Shown piece after piece: positions 1 through 11,672 of a DNA stretch of 64,000 nucleotides (positions are counted from its first letter, which is position 1; the number at the start of each line of letters is the position of its first letter). The stretch is taken from positions 186,001-250,000 of the forward strand of contig NZ_JAUFQJ010000004.1 in the NCBI RefSeq assembly GCF_030409685.1, written 5' to 3'. The stretch is from Ferruginibacter paludis. GTDB lineage: Bacteria > Bacteroidota > Bacteroidia > Chitinophagales > Chitinophagaceae. The notes beneath the pieces are model-generated. The model saw nothing but the letters and a program-made list of their open reading frames with translations, did no database searches and was not told where the DNA came from. The position numbers and the translations under genes were made by a program.

Positions 1-2
1 GC

Positions 3-407
3 ACCTGGCCTGCTATCTGGATGCTTGGAAGTGATATTGCCACTAACGGGTGGCCAGGTTGTGGAGAAATAGACATTATGGAACATTTGGGCCGCACCGA
101 AAATACCATCTATGGCACCTTGCATTATCCAGGTCATTCCGGTGGCAGTGCTGATGGCCATACCACAGTGATAACAGATGCAACAAAAGCATTTCACATT
201 TATACGCTGGAATGGACTGCGTCAGCTGTTAAAATTTATGCCGACGGGGTATTGTATCATACTACCATTAATAGCGGGAGCCTCCCTTTTAATCATGATT
301 TTTTTCTTATTCTGAATGTTGCTATGGGTGGCGGGTTTGGTGGCTCAGTAGATCCATCATTCACCAACGGCACAATGGAAGTAGATTATATCAGAGTGTA
401 TAAATAA
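3..407 (+). CDS. Glycoside hydrolase family 16 (beta-glucanase/laminarinase), C-terminal part
   Basis: This is the 3' end of a gene that starts before the window; the frame is already open at base 3. The translation begins TWPAIWMLG and then gives GEIDIMEH (bases 63-86), the GH16 active-site signature E-x-D-x-x-E. Its first Glu is the catalytic nucleophile and its last Glu the acid/base in this family. Downstream residues (HIYTLEW, ADGVLYHT, FFLILNVAMGGGFGG, and the final MEVDYIRVYK) are the usual end of a GH16 jelly-roll, so no module follows the catalytic domain. Family knowledge suggests an endo-acting beta-1,3 or beta-1,3-1,4-glucanase, usually secreted. The leader is outside the window, so export is an inference. 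The in-frame ATG at 21 lies inside the domain and is not the start. Confidence 0.9.
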   Translation, partial: TWPAIWMLGSDIATNGWPGCGEIDIMEHLGRTENTIYGTLHYPGHSGGSADGHTTVITDATKAFHIYTLEWTASAVKIYADGVLYHTTINSGSLPFNHDFFLILNVAMGGGFGGSVDPSFTNGTMEVDYIRVYK

Positions 408-424
408 AATATTTAGCAGGTGTT

Positions 425-453
425 AAAAAAGGGCTGCTATGCGGCCCTTTTTT
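425..453 (+). terminator. Rho-independent terminator after the GH16 gene
   Basis: A-run, then GGGCTGC, a 3-base loop TAT, GCGGCCC and a run of T. The stem has one G-T pair. It begins 18 bases after the GH16 stop and fits an intrinsic terminator; the flanking A-run would let it act in both directions. Confidence 0.8.
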
Positions 454-1068
454 GTACAGTTCATCATTTACGTATATTGTTTTAAAGCGGGGATTCGAAA
501 TTACAACCGAGGCATTTTAACAAGCAATGATGTTTCAACTTTACAATAAAAAAAGATACCATCAGAAAAATCCAATGGTACCTTTTTTATACCAAAACTA
601 ACTACTAATGAAAAAAAACTAATTTTAATTACCCGGTTAAACCCGGTGTCCGATTATGTATTGTATACTATTTTTTGAACGCCACACTATCTGTTGCAGG
701 CAAGTTTTTCTACCAATAAAAATCATACCGCACCCATGCACAACTTGGTACATTGAAGTTACTGTAAAGCAATAAATAAACATCGTGCAAACGATTGCAT
801 AAAATATAAATCAAATGTACAACCTGGCTCCAGCTGAAAAAATAACCAAAAAAATTTTCAGGCATTAAGGCTTGTAAAATCATCGGGAGTGCTACAGAAT
901 GTATGCCCAAATTGAATGACCACATTAAAGAGCATTCTGTAACAGCAGAACATTGGTCAAATCAGGAATATAGTTCCTTACAAAAGTGCACACTTTTTGC
1001 GCCATCCTAAGTAAATAAATATTGAAATATTTGGTTTTTTATCTACTTTGTAGAAAATTCTATACTAA
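454..1068. other. AT-rich intergenic region
   Basis: There is no convincing gene here. The longest open frame (710-925, minus) gives a 71-residue protein with no recognisable pattern. The only functional signal I can propose is the promoter-like pair just before the universal stress protein gene. Confidence 0.5.
1021..1050 (+). promoter_or_regulatory. Possible Bacteroidota sigma-70-type promoter
   Basis: ATTG at 1021-1024 and TACTTTG at 1044-1050 are separated by 19 bases. This resembles the Bacteroidota -33 TTTG / -7 TANNTTTG arrangement, although the -7 box is one base short of the consensus. The ATG follows 18 bases later, so the leader would be very short. Confidence 0.3.
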
Positions 1069-1851
1069 ATGCTGAATGTAATTGTTCCACTGGATTTTTC
1101 ACAGACTTCTTTTAATGCTGCGCACTATGCTGCGCAAATGTTTAAGGGCAGAACAGACGTAAAGATCATACTATATCATTTTTATGAAGATGACAAAGAC
1201 ATCGCTGTAGCTAAAAATTACTTAAACAGCCAAAAAGAAGAATTAAGCCACCTGGTATCGAATATTGACATTGAACTTGAAAGTGGAGACAACTTTATTG
1301 ACCGCCTGGCTGCTTTTGCCCACATAAAGGGGGCATTTATGATAGTAATGGGCCTTACGGGTAAAACACCCAGGGAACAACGTTTTTCGGGCAGCAATAC
1401 GCTTAAACTAAGCGAAAAGGAAGTTTGCCCTGTATTAATTGTTCCTGAAGACGCGACTTACACCGGGATTAACAATGCGCTCATTACATCGGAATTGAAA
1501 TCTGTTGAAGATACGCCTACCCTGCTTTGTATTAAAAAAGTACTGCAGTATTTTAAACCTGCCCTTCATATTTTAAACATCAACAGCAACCACTACATTT
1601 CTGTTACCGACGATGTGAGAGAGGAAAGGAATAAGATGGAAGGTTTGCTGGCCGAATTTAACCCGGAATTTTATTTTATGCGATTGTACGACTTTCATGA
1701 GTCTGTTGAGGTATTTACAAGGGATAAAAATATTGATCTCATTATTATTGCGCCCCGTTATCATAACTTTTTTGAAAGGTTATTTAAAACACAGCATACA
1801 AAAAAACTGATCTATCACAGTAAAGTACCGGTTTTAGCTGTGCATGAATAA
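1069..1851 (+). CDS. Tandem universal stress protein (UspA family)
   Basis: A 260-residue cytoplasmic protein made of two Usp domains. The first (about 1-128) starts with the typical strand MLNVIVPLDFS and keeps the full ATP-binding motif G95-x2-G98-x9-G108-S109, followed by the last strand CPVLIVP. The second (about 135-260) has the same topology but a degenerate loop (APRYHNFFERLFKTQHTKK) that lacks the G-x2-G-x9-G(S/T) pattern, so only the N-terminal half should bind ATP. This split is common in double-Usp proteins. The gene stands alone between terminators. Usp proteins are usually induced by stress or growth arrest; the partner is unknown. Confidence 0.9.
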   Translation: MLNVIVPLDFSQTSFNAAHYAAQMFKGRTDVKIILYHFYEDDKDIAVAKNYLNSQKEELSHLVSNIDIELESGDNFIDRLAAFAHIKGAFMIVMGLTGKTPREQRFSGSNTLKLSEKEVCPVLIVPEDATYTGINNALITSELKSVEDTPTLLCIKKVLQYFKPALHILNINSNHYISVTDDVREERNKMEGLLAEFNPEFYFMRLYDFHESVEVFTRDKNIDLIIIAPRYHNFFERLFKTQHTKKLIYHSKVPVLAVHE

Positions 1852-1877
1852 TTAAATCTATTTCTTCTAAATACAAT

Positions 1878-1906
1878 TGGCGGCTTGCATGTGATGCAAG
1901 CCGCCA
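1878..1906. terminator. Bidirectional terminator hairpin between convergent genes
   Basis: A perfect 13-base inverted repeat (TGGCGGCTTGCAT / ATGCAAGCCGCCA) with a 3-base loop GTG. It lies 26 bases after the Usp stop and 22 bases before the end of the convergent beta-galactosidase gene. The U-tract is weak on both sides, but the position and stem strength favour shared termination. Confidence 0.75.
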
Positions 1907-1928
1907 GTTTATGTTAATTGATAACCAT

Positions 1929-5409
<3,481 letters not shown>

Positions 5410-7815
5410 ATGCTACCAGCTGGTAAACACAACAAACTTATTCATTTATTTATTGGAGCAATGCTGCTTCTTGGCTTTCAGCCTGCTTTTTCGCAACAGA
5501 CGGCACCCGTTTTGGACAAACAACCCATAAGCGACAGTATGCTGCCTACACTGGTTACCAAAGTGGCAACCTACACTGCAACAATTGACCATACTGATTT
5601 TTTAATCCGGCGAAAGTTCAATATCACCCCTATTTCGCTGAATATGCCTGAAATTGAAAGGAAGATAAAAGGCTTTAAGGCTCGGTTGGAAAAAAATGGC
5701 AGCCATATGAACTTGCGCAGTTTAAACAGCGGCGTAATTATGCTCACGGAAACTTCAGATGATCTTTCTGCTTACCAGTCCATCCTTTCAAATTACAGCA
5801 GAGAACTCACCCAAAGCAATACTGAGGTAAAAAAAATACTTCGTGACCCAATACTTAACGCCGAAGTAAATGATTCTGTGATACAGGAACAGTTGGAAGA
5901 CATACGAACTGAAGGACGTTCATTGGATTCACTACAGCAAAAAGTAATTAACAGGGTGAATCTATTGCGAAATAAAGTATCGGTCAATTTATTGCAGGCA
6001 ACGGATATTATTTCAGATATGCGGTATTTAACCATCTCTTTAAAACTCGGCATCTGGAAACAGGAAGAAGCTCCGCTATTTACCGCAACACAGCAAGAGT
6101 ACAAAAACAACCTGGCTGAAATTACCGGGAACGCATTAGTCAGATCCGGAAAAATCATCATGATCTACCTCGGTGAAAAATGGGATGTAATCACGCTGGG
6201 ACTGCTGGTATTCATTTGCATTTTTTCCTGGACCTGGTTAAATATGCACCGGATAAAAAAACAGGAAAATAAAGACCTGGTACTGGGGCCGATACATTTT
6301 TTGCGCAGGAATGTGTTGATAGGATGCGGGATGGCGCTGTTTACCTACCTGCCTTATTTTTTTGCTAACCCTCCCATGTCGCTGCTGCATGCACTTGAAC
6401 TTTTCAGGTTGCTATTGCTGGCTTATCTTATCTATCCCTACCTGGCGAAACAATCCAAAATAATATGGCTGATACTTTGCCTGCTTTGGTTGTATTATGC
6501 CATGGACGACCTGTTGCTGGAGTCAGCATTGGGTGAACGTTGGGGACTATTCTTTAGCGGTATTATAATGGCCGCTGTTGCCATAAAAATCACCAACCCA
6601 CGACAACCACATTTTTCCGGCATACCTGAATCTCCTGCTACAAAAACATTGGCCATTTTTACGCTCACCCAGGCGGTACTTTCCATTTTTTTTAACCTTG
6701 CCGGCCGGGTTACACTGGCGAAAATATTTGGTGTAAGCGCCATTCAATGCCTCATGCTCGGGATCAGTTTAAAAGTGTTTTGTTCCATGGTGATGGAAGC
6801 GATATATCTGCAATCTGAAGCCTACCACGATAGCCGCATTTCTGCCTTTATCGATTTTAAGACGCTGCAGCATCGCTTTGTAAATATATTGTGGATACTT
6901 GCATCAACTGTGTGGACTATCTCACTGGCACGCAACCTGACGTTGTACGATACAGTGATTCAGTTATGCACTCATTTTTTCGAAGCCACCAGAACCATCG
7001 GCAGCATGGTATTTACTTTTGAAAGTGTGGCCATTTTTATTTTCATCATCTGGTTATCATCTGTTATTTCAGGGTTCATCAGCTTTTTCTTTGGCAGCGA
7101 AAAATTACATACAACCGGCAAACGAAGCCGGCTTGGTTCTATGATGCTCTTGATACGGCTTGCCATATGGATACTCGGCTTTTTTATTGCAGTGGCCGCG
7201 GCAGGTATTCCAATAGATAAATTGTCTATCATGATAGGCGCTCTTGGAGTAGGTATTGGATTTGGATTGCAGAATATCGTAAATAACCTTGTATCCGGTG
7301 TAATACTTGCTTTTGAAAGGCCGATACAGGTAGGCGACCTGATTGAAGTAGGCGGAAAGATGGGGGTGGTAAAAGAAATCGGCGTACGCTCCAGCAAGAT
7401 CAATAACAACGAGGGTGCGGACATCATTGTGCCCAACGGCGACCTGCTTTCACAGCACCTGATCAACTGGACAATGCAGGACCGCAACAAGCAGGTTGAG
7501 TATACAATTGGCATACCTTACAACAGCGACATAGAAAAAGTAAGGGGAATTATAAGGGAGACCCTGGCAGGCGAGGAAAAGATTATGGCCGCACCTGTCC
7601 CATCCATTACAGTAAAACAATTTGGAGAAAGAACAATTGATTTAAAAATATCGTTTTGGGTATTTGATCTTTCCGAAGCCGGAGCAATCAGGAGCAATGC
7701 CATGATTAAAATCTACGAAAAGCTGACAGCGGCAGGTATCCAGCTTCCGGTAAGCCCGTGGCCCCTGGCTGAACAAAATGTACAACCCGATACAGAAGCA
7801 AAAAACATGGATTAA
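5410..7815 (+). CDS. Large mechanosensitive ion channel, MscS family
   Basis: An inner-membrane channel expected to open under membrane tension and release osmolytes. I prefer the ATG at 5410 (801 residues) to the upstream in-frame ATG at 5374, because it starts a clean signal peptide (hydrophobic stretch LFIGAMLLLGFQPAFSQQ) and is preceded by an AGAAGAGG stretch. A periplasmic, partly helical region of about 200 residues follows, then about ten membrane segments. The MscS core lies near the C-terminus: pore helix with the Gly/Ala-rich IGALGVGIGFGLQNIVNNLVSG, then the beta domain ERPIQVGDLIEVGG, and a C-terminal alpha/beta domain. The long periplasmic part and extra helices place it with MscK/MscM-like members rather than minimal MscS. 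No operon partner is seen. Confidence 0.9.
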   Translation: MLPAGKHNKLIHLFIGAMLLLGFQPAFSQQTAPVLDKQPISDSMLPTLVTKVATYTATIDHTDFLIRRKFNITPISLNMPEIERKIKGFKARLEKNGSHMNLRSLNSGVIMLTETSDDLSAYQSILSNYSRELTQSNTEVKKILRDPILNAEVNDSVIQEQLEDIRTEGRSLDSLQQKVINRVNLLRNKVSVNLLQATDIISDMRYLTISLKLGIWKQEEAPLFTATQQEYKNNLAEITGNALVRSGKIIMIYLGEKWDVITLGLLVFICIFSWTWLNMHRIKKQENKDLVLGPIHFLRRNVLIGCGMALFTYLPYFFANPPMSLLHALELFRLLLLAYLIYPYLAKQSKIIWLILCLLWLYYAMDDLLLESALGERWGLFFSGIIMAAVAIKITNPRQPHFSGIPESPATKTLAIFTLTQAVLSIFFNLAGRVTLAKIFGVSAIQCLMLGISLKVFCSMVMEAIYLQSEAYHDSRISAFIDFKTLQHRFVNILWILASTVWTISLARNLTLYDTVIQLCTHFFEATRTIGSMVFTFESVAIFIFIIWLSSVISGFISFFFGSEKLHTTGKRSRLGSMMLLIRLAIWILGFFIAVAAAGIPIDKLSIMIGALGVGIGFGLQNIVNNLVSGVILAFERPIQVGDLIEVGGKMGVVKEIGVRSSKINNNEGADIIVPNGDLLSQHLINWTMQDRNKQVEYTIGIPYNSDIEKVRGIIRETLAGEEKIMAAPVPSITVKQFGERTIDLKISFWVFDLSEAGAIRSNAMIKIYEKLTAAGIQLPVSPWPLAEQNVQPDTEAKNMD

Positions 7816-7826
7816 GCAGGCCTTAC

Positions 7827-7843
7827 ACGGCGTATAATGCCGT
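7827..7843 (+). terminator. Weak hairpin after the channel gene
   Basis: ACGGC and GCCGT flank a 7-base loop 11 bases after the stop codon. There is no T-run, so this is only a possible terminator. Confidence 0.3.
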
Positions 7844-8140
7844 TCTATAACTGGTTCATTTTACGTAGAATATCAATTCATATTTATTTTGCAATAATTT
7901 GGATCAGGTCGGTTTCTTTAAGATAATGTTGATAAGCTTTCCGGAGGATGTTGGTTGTCGGGGGTCTTTTAAAGGATTGGGATTCGATATTTCAACTGTT
8001 ATGTTGTTGTTATCTGATGTAAAAATGCATCTAATATCCCGTCTGTTTTATGTATTTCGCTTAATGGGTGCTGTGTTTCGACAAACAATCAAAAAGCGTC
8101 GTTTTCGTCGCCCCGCAGTTGTCTTAATAAACTGTTTCAT

Positions 8141-8168
8141 AAAAAATGCCCCGGTTAGCGGGACATTT
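8141..8168 (-). terminator. Minus-strand intrinsic terminator, unit A
   Basis: On the minus strand the stem ATGTCCCG / CGGGGCAT has a 5-base loop and is followed by six T. One pair is a U-G wobble at the same position as in the two later copies. Two stem pairs differ from those copies by compensatory changes. Confidence 0.65.
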
Positions 8169-8639
8169 ACTATCAACTGGTTTAATTTTTTTACCTTATC
8201 TCAATTATCTTTTGTTGCACCTGGTTAGTGATGCGGTGGTTTCATAGGTCGTGTTTGTGTTTTTAGATAATTGATACCGGCGTTTCTCAGGTAATTGAAT
8301 GTGGTTTTATTGGTGAAAGGATTTGGTCACTTTTTTAAAGGATATTGATATTATTGACCAGGATAAAGACGTTGTGATTTTTAAAAGTATCGGATTTAAT
8401 TTTCAGGATTTACTGTAATTTTTTTTTAGGATATCGCCTGCCGGTTTGTATAATATTTTTTACTAAATGCCTTTTTTTATCGGATCGTTCATTCTTTTAT
8501 GATGTAAAAATGCAACTGGTAATAAGGCGATTTTTTAATTTTCGCTTACCGGAAAATTTACTTCGGTGAACGATGAAAAAACTTCGGTTAAGCCTTCGCT
8601 GATAAAGTAAAAAAAACGGAAGAGTGCTGGGGTTGGCGC

Positions 8640-8804
8640 AAAAAAAATGCTCCAGGAATGGAACATCTTAAAATATAAATCCTGAATTTAATTTTCGTGT
8701 TTTTGATTCAATTCTGTTTCTTCAAGATCACTGTTTCGGATTTTATAGAATTGGATATTTCTTGTCGCCCTTCGCTGCTGTTACTTTCTGATGTAAAAAT
8801 GCAA
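8640..8804 (-). ncRNA. Candidate small RNA, unit B
   Basis: Read on the minus strand, the unit runs from the conserved TTGCATTTTTACATC (8804-8790) to a terminator with stem ATGTTCCA / TGGAGCAT, loop TTCC and eight T (8666-8640). The RNA would be about 130-150 nt. An internal helix can form between 8755-8747 and 8715-8707 (one mismatch). The segment 8686-8680 (TTCAGGA) is complementary to 8657-8651 in the terminator, so an alternative fold that breaks the terminator is possible. The 5' end is not known from sequence. Upstream, an A-rich block and TGG-N8-TTGC spacing could suit either an unusual housekeeping promoter or a sigma-54-type one. Confidence 0.5.
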
Positions 8805-8990
8805 AGATTAATCCAGTTCTTTTTTATTTTTCGTTTAACAAATTGATTGTTTCGATGAATAGTTGATAATATCCGATTGAATAAATGGCTTGATTTATAA
8901 TAGCTTCAAAGTAGCAGGAATTTGTAATTCCGATTAAGACCGTCAATAATAACCGTTGGCAGAATTTGGGTGACGTATTCTTTTGAGCAC

Positions 8991-9155
8991 AAAAAAAATG
9001 CTCCAGGAATGGAACATCTTAAAATATAAATCCTGAATTTACTTTTCGCGGTGGTGGTTCAATTCTGTCTCTTCGAAATTGCGGTAATTATTTTCTAAAG
9101 AATTGAATGTTTTTTTTGTCCTGCGCTACTGCTGCTTTCTGATGTAAAAATGCAA
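8991..9155 (-). ncRNA. Candidate small RNA, unit C
   Basis: This is the close homologue of unit B, displaced by 351 bases. The terminator (9017-8991) and the preceding 24 bases are identical to unit B. The middle has diverged, but a 9-bp helix TTCAATTCT / AGAATTGAA (9107-9099 with 9066-9058) is perfect here. Conservation of both ends and of the helix with a variable centre is typical of a structured RNA rather than of a protein gene. No start codon or ribosome site precedes any long frame in it. Confidence 0.5.
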
Positions 9156-9242
9156 TGAATCATCCAATCCATTTTTGTTTTTTGTTTAACAGATTGATTG
9201 TTTCGATGAATGGTGAATTAAGCCCGATGGAGCAAAAGACTT

Positions 9243-9851
9243 TTATCCTGATTGAATTAGTTTTCCATAATCTTCAGGTGTATCAATATCAACATCGCCT
9301 TTGGCAAATGATACCGTAGCAACGTTTGGCATTTGCTGTTGTAAAATTTTACGGGCGCCGGCATCGCCCGATAAATGTAATAACTGGGGAAAAATTGTTT
9401 TGTAAAAAAGTGCCGGCACGCCGATGGTGTTATTATAGCTGCACGCAACCATTGGCTTTGCCGTTTGGTGTTGTGCGTTTATCAAATCATGCAACAAAGC
9501 GCAGGTAACAAACGGCTGATCACTCATCATAATAATAACGCCGTCTGTTTCAGGTTGAGTGGATAATAAAAACCGGAGTCCGCAGACAATGGAAGATGCC
9601 ATTCCACTCTGCCAATGCTCATTGGTAACGATAGTCACCGGCCTGTCGTTTACCTGTTGCGAAATTAAACCGGCATCACAACCCGCTACGATAACCACCG
9701 GGCCAATCATCGCATTACCAGCTGTATCAGCGCTATGCTGTAATAAAGTTCTACCCTTATAAGGCAGTAATTGCTTTGGCTTACCTAAACGGGTAGATGC
9801 GCCTGCAGCCAGTACTATAATACCGCAATGATGTATGATATTTTCCAACAT
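9243..9851 (-). CDS. MobA-like nucleotidyltransferase (molybdopterin cytidylyltransferase type)
   Basis: A 202-residue cytoplasmic protein with the nucleotide-binding start GIIVLAAGASTRLGKPKQLLPYKGRTLLQH (Gly-rich loop and Lys), MMSDQPFVT for metal binding, and VDIDTPEDY near the end. These are the marks of the MobA/MocA family. As the last gene after XdhC in a xanthine-oxidase-type operon, it most likely transfers CMP to molybdopterin to make MCD, the cofactor form used by xanthine oxidase family enzymes, rather than adding GMP. The assignment to the CTP-using branch rests on this context. It lies 109 bases downstream of the xdhC-like gene. Confidence 0.85.
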   Translation of the reverse strand: MLENIIHHCGIIVLAAGASTRLGKPKQLLPYKGRTLLQHSADTAGNAMIGPVVIVAGCDAGLISQQVNDRPVTIVTNEHWQSGMASSIVCGLRFLLSTQPETDGVIIMMSDQPFVTCALLHDLINAQHQTAKPMVACSYNNTIGVPALFYKTIFPQLLHLSGDAGARKILQQQMPNVATVSFAKGDVDIDTPEDYGKLIQSG

Positions 9852-9960
9852 AACAGCGCTAATATAAAATAAAAGTTGGTGGGGTGGTATCTTGTATAAA
9901 ATAAAAAAAGAAAACTGGAAAAACAGGTATATCTAAAAATTAAGATCACTGTCACATAAC

Positions 9961-11097
9961 TTATGCCTTTAAAACAGCACGAGAATGAATAACCGGCGAA
10001 TTATTAGCAGCTAGCGGACTACCTTTTTTGCCGCTTAACACCGCTTTAATTTCAGCAATAACAGACAATGCAATTTCCTCCGGCGTTTCGGCCCCAATAT
10101 CAAGTCCGATTGGGCTATGCAAAACTGACAATTGCGTTGGTGTAAATGAAATGCCTTTATCCTGCAGTTCCTGCAGCATCCTGTCCCGCTTTTTTCTTGG
10201 TCCCAGCATGCCTGCATACACCACGTTATTGGCAAGTAAAACAGGCAGCATGGCCATATCATAATTGTAATTGTGGGTCATCAGCAAAAATACAGTATGG
10301 TCATCTATGCTGATTTTATCCAGCAAATTTTCAGGTTTGGAAAGCAGTACCTGGCAACCCGCCGTAAAACGTTCGGCCTTTGCGTACTCTGGTCTGCCAT
10401 CTACAATCGTGCTTTGCCATCCCAGCAGATCAGCCATTTGCACCAAGGGAATGGTATCATTGCCGGCGCCGACAATAATCAGTGCCACTGAAGGTGGAAT
10501 CATTTCAATGAAGGCGTTTAACGGTGCTGATTCAAATTCAAGTTCTTTAAATAAAGATTGTTGCTGGTGCAATACCAGGCTGGCATCTTTTATCAACATA
10601 TCTTTTAAAGGGATGGAATCATTAGCAATGCAACCATCGGCTGTAACCATCATACAGGTACCAGGTTGTACCGCTCTTTTATCGTGCAGGGAAAACAAGG
10701 TTACTAAAACGCTATACTGCCGTTTGGATGCGACGGCCTTTAACAACGCAATCGGGTTGCCTGACCGGGCGGCATCAATCGGTTCAATCAACACCTGAAT
10801 TATACCATTGCAACCCAGGCCAAGCCCGATGGTTGCATCTTCTTCATCATTGGTATCGTAAGTTACCAGCATGGGGCGCTGCTGTGCCATAGCGAGCAGG
10901 GCTTTCCTTAGTGCATCGCCCTCAAGGCAACCACCACTAATGGCGCCAGTTAATTGCCCATGTTCCGTAATCAGCATGCGGGCACCTTCCCGTCTGTAAG
11001 ACGAACCTGCCACATGCACAACAGTGGCAAGGGCAGATTGCTCACCCTTTTGCTGTGCTTCGTCATACGCTTTTATAATGTCGTTGATTTCTTTCAT
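9961..11097 (-). CDS. XdhC/CoxI family molybdenum cofactor maturation protein
   Basis: A 378-residue cytoplasmic protein. The N-terminal XdhC/CoxI domain (about 10-110) has GSSYRREGARMLI and GAISGGCLEGD, including the conserved Cys of the GGCLE motif. The C-terminal Rossmann domain (about 200-350) has VALIIVGAGNDTIPLV and ends with GLDIGAETPEEIALSVIAEI. XdhC-type proteins bind the molybdenum cofactor, promote its sulfuration and insert it into xanthine-oxidase-type enzymes. It starts 24 bases after the cytochrome c gene, so the two are probably co-transcribed. It should serve the molybdopterin subunit encoded upstream. Confidence 0.9.
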   Translation of the reverse strand: MKEINDIIKAYDEAQQKGEQSALATVVHVAGSSYRREGARMLITEHGQLTGAISGGCLEGDALRKALLAMAQQRPMLVTYDTNDEEDATIGLGLGCNGIIQVLIEPIDAARSGNPIALLKAVASKRQYSVLVTLFSLHDKRAVQPGTCMMVTADGCIANDSIPLKDMLIKDASLVLHQQQSLFKELEFESAPLNAFIEMIPPSVALIIVGAGNDTIPLVQMADLLGWQSTIVDGRPEYAKAERFTAGCQVLLSKPENLLDKISIDDHTVFLLMTHNYNYDMAMLPVLLANNVVYAGMLGPRKKRDRMLQELQDKGISFTPTQLSVLHSPIGLDIGAETPEEIALSVIAEIKAVLSGKKGSPLAANNSPVIHSRAVLKA

Positions 11098-11121
11098 TGC
11101 AGTGCTTTAACTCAAACCAAC

Positions 11122-11532
11122 CTATTTACGCAATGATTTTACCTGCGCAGGAGTAATTGCCAGGGCATTCTTATTGCCCCAGCTGTTGCGTGCATAATTC
11201 AACGCATCGGCGACCTGCTCGTCGGTTAAATAATTTTGAGCCGGCATTAAAACATTGTATTTTTTTCCATTTACAATCACTTCCCCATCCTGCCCGTTCA
11301 GCACGGCAAGTATCTGCAACTTAACAGGCTTCTTCAGGTAGTCTGATTTTGCGAGCGGTGGATACACATCGGGTGTGCCGTTGCCATCTACCATGTGGCA
11401 GTTCATACAATAAGTAGTATATACATCCTTACCACGTTCAATGCTCTTTGGTAAATCATATTTCTGATAAAAGGAAGATGTTAAAAAAATCACGCCAGCG
11501 GCGATGAAAAAGGATACCATTGTTTTATACAT
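11122..11532 (-). CDS. Membrane-anchored or periplasmic c-type cytochrome
   Basis: A small monohaem class I cytochrome c. The ATG at 11532 gives 136 residues and starts MYKTMVSFFIAAGVIFLTS, a signal peptide or anchor; the longer frame begins with TTG at 11544. The haem site is CMNCH (CxxCH). The distal Met is in VLMPAQNYL and the final helix in DEQVADALNYARNSWGN. In operons of this kind, a cytochrome of this sort accepts electrons from the periplasmic 2Fe-2S/molybdopterin dehydrogenase and passes them to the respiratory chain. That role is inferred from position, 128-141 bases after the molybdopterin subunit gene. Confidence 0.9.
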   Translation of the reverse strand: MYKTMVSFFIAAGVIFLTSSFYQKYDLPKSIERGKDVYTTYCMNCHMVDGNGTPDVYPPLAKSDYLKKPVKLQILAVLNGQDGEVIVNGKKYNVLMPAQNYLTDEQVADALNYARNSWGNKNALAITPAQVKSLRK

Positions 11533-11672
11533 GCGAAAAACCAAATTTAATTTTATGAGAATAATGAATTTAATTGTTGGATAGCATCCATAGGTCCCCG
11601 GTAGCCAATAATATATAGCTGTTCTGCTCCATGAATCTGCCTATTTTTACTTTTGATTTTTTAATTTAAAAA

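Larger units (their letters stand above)
7985..9230 (-). repeat. Array of four diverged repeat units, probably minus-strand small RNAs
   Basis: The 1.4 kb between the channel gene and the MobA-like gene holds no credible protein gene. It carries four copies of GATGTAAAAATGCA (8016-8029, 8501-8514, 8790-8803, 9141-9154). Each is followed on the plus strand by about 30 bases ending in a T-rich TTTCGYTTAA-like block (TTTTGTTTAAC in the last copy). Read on the minus strand, each unit is an A-rich block, about 30 bases, then TGCATTTTTACATC. Three minus-strand hairpin terminators lie at 8141-8168, 8640-8666 and 8991-9017. The last two units are offset by exactly 351 bases and share a 51-base identical block (8640-8690 and 8991-9041). 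The other two are much more diverged. The function is unknown. Confidence 0.7.

Noticed and set aside
710..925. Minus-strand frame of 71 codons between the GH16 and Usp genes
   Set aside because: No start context, no motif and unlikely composition; it is probably chance in AT-rich DNA.
6972..7514. Minus-strand frame of 180 codons opposite the MscS core
   Set aside because: Antisense of the conserved channel domain, rich in Pro/Ser/Ile from the opposite codons.
7899..8228. Plus-strand frame of 109 codons
   Set aside because: It lies in the repeat array, crosses a minus-strand terminator and its residues are not conserved between units, so the repeats do not evolve as protein.
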